NCBI RefSeq assembly: GCF_036370855.1
Contig: NC_088111.1
Location: forward strand, 20,247,501-20,311,500
DNA: 64,000 bases
From: Dromaius novaehollandiae
Taxonomy: Eukaryota > Chordata > Aves > Casuariiformes > Dromaiidae
Direction of reading: 5' to 3'
This document shows, one piece after another, positions 58,701 to 64,000 of this stretch (position 1 is the stretch's first letter; every line of letters starts with the position of its first letter). The notes under the pieces were generated by a model, which saw nothing but the letters and a program-made list of their open reading frames with translations, was not told the DNA's origin and searched no databases. A program made the translations under genes and the position numbers.

Positions 58701-61700
58701 TGGCTTCTGAAACCTTCTCAGTGAATAAGGTTTGAAGAGATGCATATGGAAGACTGAAAAATGGAACACGAGTCATATTTATCATTGTTACACATCAAGA
58801 CTGCAGCTGCTGGACAGTGACTACATTATCCATAGCCTTCAAGTCAAAGAAATATTTGCATAGATACAACTTCCTACAGCCTCAGCTGTTGCAATACATC
58901 CACACATGCTTAGTCTAAGAATATCAGAGGTTCAGAGCCTATCATGCACACTCCAGCAGCATACAGTCCTTTTAGAGCAAGTGATTGCTATGTGGAAAAC
59001 CTACTGTGAAAACTGTGGTGAGAAACAGAGGCAATGAGAAAGGAGAGATTTCCAGAACACTAACAAGCAGTATTTCCTTACATTAGCAAATGAGTTAGTA
59101 CTAAAAGCCAAGCTTTCCATTGACATATCATGGGTTACTATCATAGCAGAAGTCTGAAACACTGTCTTGGATGAGGACTCGCATCTGGAGCTTTAATTAA
59201 TCCAGTATCAAACAGGCTGCCCCACACAGTAAGAAGCAGACTTTCCTTGAACCAAACAGCAGGCACCAATTCACCTGAAGATCTGCTAGGCTTTGTTCTT
59301 GAACTGTTGGAGAACTCTGATAAAAGTTGTATCCAGCTCAAGTACATTTCTTGCTTTGCCATGCCAAAACTTGGGCATTTTGAGGGAAACAGGCTTCTTC
59401 CCACAGACAGTCTAGAGACCGTCCTGCCAACAAATTTAACATGAACACAGCTATACCTCAGATTACAGTAAGAACCCACATGGATAACTCATAAAACCCT
59501 CTTGCTGTGTACAGGTACATCACCATATAAAAGTAGCCACGTCAGTGGAATATCTGGAGCCTGTGCAAATTCAAGTCACACTGAAGACTTTAACTAGCCC
59601 CCCACTGGTAACTGTTGAGAGTAAACAGATAACTGCAAGGCATATAAGACTCTACAGAAAGTTCTTTAGTGAGTCACCTTTTGTAGGACTAAGGAAGAAT
59701 AAGAATATACTGTCCCTAACTTCAGAGGGTGTGGAGATTTCAGGCAAGCCCAGCACTTTCAGGTTACAGCACAACAAAATTAGTCAGCAAGGCTAACACA
59801 GGCAATTTACTCTTGTTCAGTGAATGCGAGAACTGAAAGTCTGCCAGTTCCTCATGGCTGTGCTGTACAAGTGGTGGTCTGAAAATGTAGGATTTATTAG
59901 TTAGCTGTTCAAGCAGCTCAAAACCACTGACTTACAGGTACTCTAGTTTGCAAAAGCGTTGGCTTCAGATGCTGTGTGCAAAATGTGTTAAGGACTGCAC
60001 ATTATATCAGAGTACAGGCTTGCTCTTAGGCCAGCATCAAGGCATACAGGTTCAGGAACATGCAAGTTAAGCCCATTAGCTTGCTGTTCATCTTCCTTTA
60101 TCATACAAACTGCCCTGCAGTCTTAAAGGTGACCCATTTCTCATACTGGGTGGACCACTGCATTCCAGATGCTGACTAGCAGAGCAGTTATTTCAACCTG
60201 TTGCAGGAGCCATTTTCATCCAGTTGGCCTAAAAAGAGCCTACACCACTAGCAGAAGTCATTTGCACACAAGAGGCCTCATTTCTGAAGCACAGGAAAGC
60301 CAAAGTCATCTGGCAGCACATCCAATGGACTCGCTTGTGCGGTCAGACTAGCCTGGCTTGTGGCCTTGTACTCACAAGTTTCACTTTCTGAAGGAAGTAC
60401 AGCAAGCTCAACAGGTTATGCCTCATTTTGTGATGGCAGCTAAGCAGGTGGAAGCATACACTTCTGTGAAACCATGTGTCTCAAGTATCACTGATTAGTT
60501 TGATCAGACTGAAGACTGTTTTTTAGGCTTGCAACCACTGGTTGAAGCCAGTCAGGCTCCGGGCAGATAAAATAGACTAGTCTTAGGAAGAAGAAAAAAA
60601 AGCACATATGTTTAAAGGTCCTGAGGCAGCTGGTGTTCATCTTTGCTGCTGCCCTGAATGTTCCCAGCGTAACGGTTAGTACCTGCAAACTATGTAGTCC
60701 ACAGTGACTTCACAGCAAGAGACAGGAGTCCTACTAGGCATACCTGGAAGTCAGCCACAGTACAAGCAGCAGCATAACTGTCTGCTTCAGCCAGGTTTTG
60801 CAGAGCCAGTGGTTGAGACCGTCTATTTATTTTGATGCTGAATCTGGATTTCAGATGTTCCAAGCACTGATATTTACTGAGTGGAAAGGATGCCCTTATT
60901 TAGATGTCTTCCCTTAATTTATCTAAGCTTTAGAAATGCTGCTTACCTGGCTTACTTCTGTTACAGTACTTTTGTCTCTAATCCAATATTTTATCTGCTT
61001 GCCCTAAAAGATGGTTCATACTAGTCTCTCTACTTCAGAGTTTGGCAGTTCCAAGTTTGATACATCAAGTTTTCCTGTGCAACTATTTTTGCTCATATCA
61101 CACTGCCTTTGAAGTATTCTCTAGTGATTCTGGAACAGAAAAAGGCATCTTAAGTTGCACTTTACTCTGCAACTTCATTTTTTCCCCCCCTCCAAGTTAC
61201 AGCTAAGGAATATGCAGGCTTCTCTTCAGATGAGGTCTATAGGTCTTTCCTGAGAAGTCAGCAGCCCCCCTTCCCCTGAAGGAGACCCAAGAAACAACAA
61301 CATTTCAGGAAGCATAGGCATAATTTGCCTTCAACTGTGTAAGTTGTTTATGGAAATGATATATTCCAGAATCAGATTGTGCAGGATTCAGTCAGCTGCA
61401 TCAAGCTAGATGTTCTGAGCCAGCAAGTTCACCATGGAGGTCAATTAACAGCTAACCAGCTGCTACAATATCTGTGGCCCTAGTTGACACTAAAAAGCAT
61501 TATTTTATTAGCTCTGCAGCAACAATGAGAAGAACTAGTCTTAAAGGCTGTTGGCTAGAGTTCTCTTCATTAGAGATCTTCCAGATGCTCGATACTGTAG
61601 CAGTATCAAAAGCACTGAATGTCATGCGTCCTGCACCCAATGCATGTCTGAAACTCTATATAACAGTGTGAAGGCAACAGCAGGGTAAGCCCGAGACACC

Positions 61701-64000
61701 ATGCTTTTCTATGAGAAGAATCAGCAAGCACCAAATCAGACAGCTTTGCCCAATACCATGCTTTTCCACTTCTGGCACACAGAAGTCACATGGAAACACT
61801 TGTATAATTTGATCACTCAACAGCATCTGACACTGAGCCAGCCGCATGTTTTACATATAGGAAATAAAGGAACCTTAGCCATCAGAACAGGCTGTAATCA
61901 AACCTGCTTACTCATTTAGTGAAGAGAGCCAAGGTCACAGGAGCCTGCTGTAGTCTTTCTAGCTGCCATCAGTACTAGCTGACCAGAACAAGTTTTGCTA
62001 TCTGTTTACTATCAGCAAATAAAGTTCAAACACCAAACAGAACTGCATAAAGTTGCTTGTTTTCACATCAGACTAGCCTGGACAGTATAGAACTTGAACA
62101 TGTTTACTAGAAACAGGTCTCTGAAATACAAGCTCCACAAGAATCTGATCTTTAGATACAGCATGAGTCAGACATGATTACTGCACTAATTAACACTGAT
62201 CTAGGACATTTTTAGGTAGTTTTACACTGCTTATCCAGGCTGACTTCTAAGCTCCTTGATTCTAGATCAGTTTGCTTTAACAATTAAGGTTCAGTTAACA
62301 TCAGAACATGCTGTAGTGCTGCATCTCAATTAGGAAAGCTGTATGGCACTGCAAGTGTTGGCTGATCCTATATTGACACCTCTGCAGTGCTGCCTTAAAA
62401 GTCTTTTGAGATATTTCATTAGACAAGTAGTTTCTTAATTCTGAATGCTAGAATGCTACTGAACTAATTTTGAATTAGCAATATCTGTACCTATTTAGAT
62501 TTGGTCAGGTGACTGTACTCCTCATCATATGTGTTAGGGCCCTAAGAATCTAACTTGATGGATCAGATCTACTAGCATTATGATCATGTCACCAAGATTC
62601 CACATCAAGAACCAGTCACGTACCAACAGTGATATGTTACCAAGTCTCCATCAATACAGCATATAAGCACTCATTGAGTTACCCAATTCAACACCTCCTC
62701 ATTTAATTTGCAATCCCACGACACAATGTGAGACCTACAGTTTCTAGGAAACACTTCAGTTCTACTTTAGAGGTGCCAAATAATGCTTTGAATTCTTACT
62801 AAAATGCTGACTCAATGTTACATCCCTTACTGTGAGGCTTTCATAGAGCAAGACTTAAACATCAAAAAAAAGCATCTAGAAGGCCATACAATTCTGTTCT
62901 TTTGCTCCCAAGTTCAGTTTTGCACAGATAACTGAAGAACAATTTCCTTGAGAAAGCTCAGTATTTAAGACCTTAATCACTGATATTGCAAAAGGCAAGG
63001 ATCTGCCAAACCAGCTTCTTTTCATTTCCCCAAAATATAACTAGGTCTTAGCCTATTCCTCCTTTATCATAACTGGCCAAGTGGCTGGTAAGTCAATAGT
63101 TCTGCAGATTAAGGCAACTTCTACAATGTTCCTGACATACCATTTTCAAGAAACTCCTTACTTGTCCAGCATGAGATATTGCTTGAACTCCAAGACAGTA
63201 GGCCACTAATCGCACTCAGCACAAAATGCGTGCATCCCACCAATTGGCACAAACTAAGCAAGAGTAAATACAGCAAATCAGGCCTTTCCATCCTAAGGTG
63301 GAAGCCATGAACATACCTGGCGTGAAACAGCTAGACAGCCAATTTTGCCAATGCCAGCAAGGCTAGACAGTTTCCCCTCAGACAGTGTTTTTAATCTACC
63401 ATATAATTTATACAGTTCAATCTGAAATACTAAGCAAGCAAGCTCCCACAAGTCTACCATCAGAGACCTAGCTACCACCTCAGAGGCTACTTCCACATAA
63501 TCAGAGAGGCCCAGCATGTTAACAGCCATATGCAACTTGAGGTACAGCCGCTTCAGAACTTGAGTGTTTTGGTTCCTTAATTGAGACTTAAACTAGGTAG
63601 CAGATGTAAAGACAACAGGTCAGTGTATGTGCATGCCCGCAAATACATGGGCTAATTTTTCTCTTTTTAAAGGACTTGAACTCTTCCTACTTACTGTAAT
63701 ACCTGTATTTAAAAAAAGTAAAGCCTTCCCAAGTCACTGTTTAGAATCAGAACTACAGGTCAGTACACTGTGCTCCATGAAGCAACACTAAATGCTCAGC
63801 AGAAACAGTAACATTTAGTACAGGGTTTACTCAGGCTACAAGAGTCTTAGACTAGGGGTCATATGATGGTCTTTCTAGTGTACAACAGGATTTATGAATA
63901 TCTACATAAACATTCTTCTGTAGAGAGAGGGATACTGCAGGACAACCCAATTCACTCCAAGTTTGACTACACAATGAGTTAAGATGCAGATGAATTGCTG
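55758..64000 (-). other. ATP6V0C intron 1 (5' part beyond window)
   Basis: More than 8 kb between exon 2 (acceptor TTTTCTCTTCCAG at 55758) and the right edge. No candidate for the 26-codon first exon or its expected CpG-rich promoter was found on the minus strand. No recognised repeat, RNA gene or nested gene was seen. The short frames present lack splice support. Confidence 0.7.

Overview
The window looks like an avian nuclear chromosome. It carries two copies of the bird/reptile LINE family CR1, split genes with GT-AG introns and CpG-island promoters, and no prokaryotic signals. Two genes are firmly identified, AMDHD2 and ATP6V0C, and a third, the C8orf33 (UPF0488) homolog, almost as firmly. 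All are on the minus strand, so transcription runs from high to low coordinates. ATP6V0C and AMDHD2 are adjacent and codirectional, as on human 16p13.3. I know of no functional link that would explain the C8orf33 homolog lying beside them.

Layout in transcription order. (1) 64000-53425: ATP6V0C, the proton-translocating c subunit of the V-ATPase. Coding exons 2 and 3 and the 3' UTR are present. Exon 1 was not found and presumably lies beyond the right edge, leaving more than 8 kb of its intron 1 here. (2) 53424-44160: intergenic DNA with a weak two-exon plus-strand candidate encoding a degenerate CCHC zinc knuckle. (3) 44150-33537: AMDHD2, N-acetylglucosamine-6-phosphate deacetylase. A CpG-island promoter holds two CACGTG boxes and two YY1-like sites. 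Eleven coding exons sum to exactly 1230 nt (409 aa) with every phase matching. (4) 32440-24089: a C8orf33 homolog whose seven coding exons give 465 aa, about twice the human length as I recall it, because the core module is present twice. A partly deleted CR1 sits in its second intron, and an 11-bp G-rich minisatellite lies just upstream of its promoter.

(5) 20691-17700: a candidate, unrecognised gene. A 123-codon first exon encodes a single-pass membrane protein, followed by a phase-compatible chain of three short downstream exons. One linking exon is not found and the first exon has a reading-frame ambiguity at its end. (6) 17700-1: mostly AT-balanced non-coding DNA with a CR1 3' end, a probable ancient repeat, a 56-bp tandem duplication, an AT-rich inverted repeat, C-tracts and a few splice-flanked open segments that could be exons or decoys.

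No RNA gene, CRISPR array, operon or DNA transposon was seen. Exon boundaries were read by eye from splice consensus, reading phase and remembered human orthologues. Nothing was aligned or searched.
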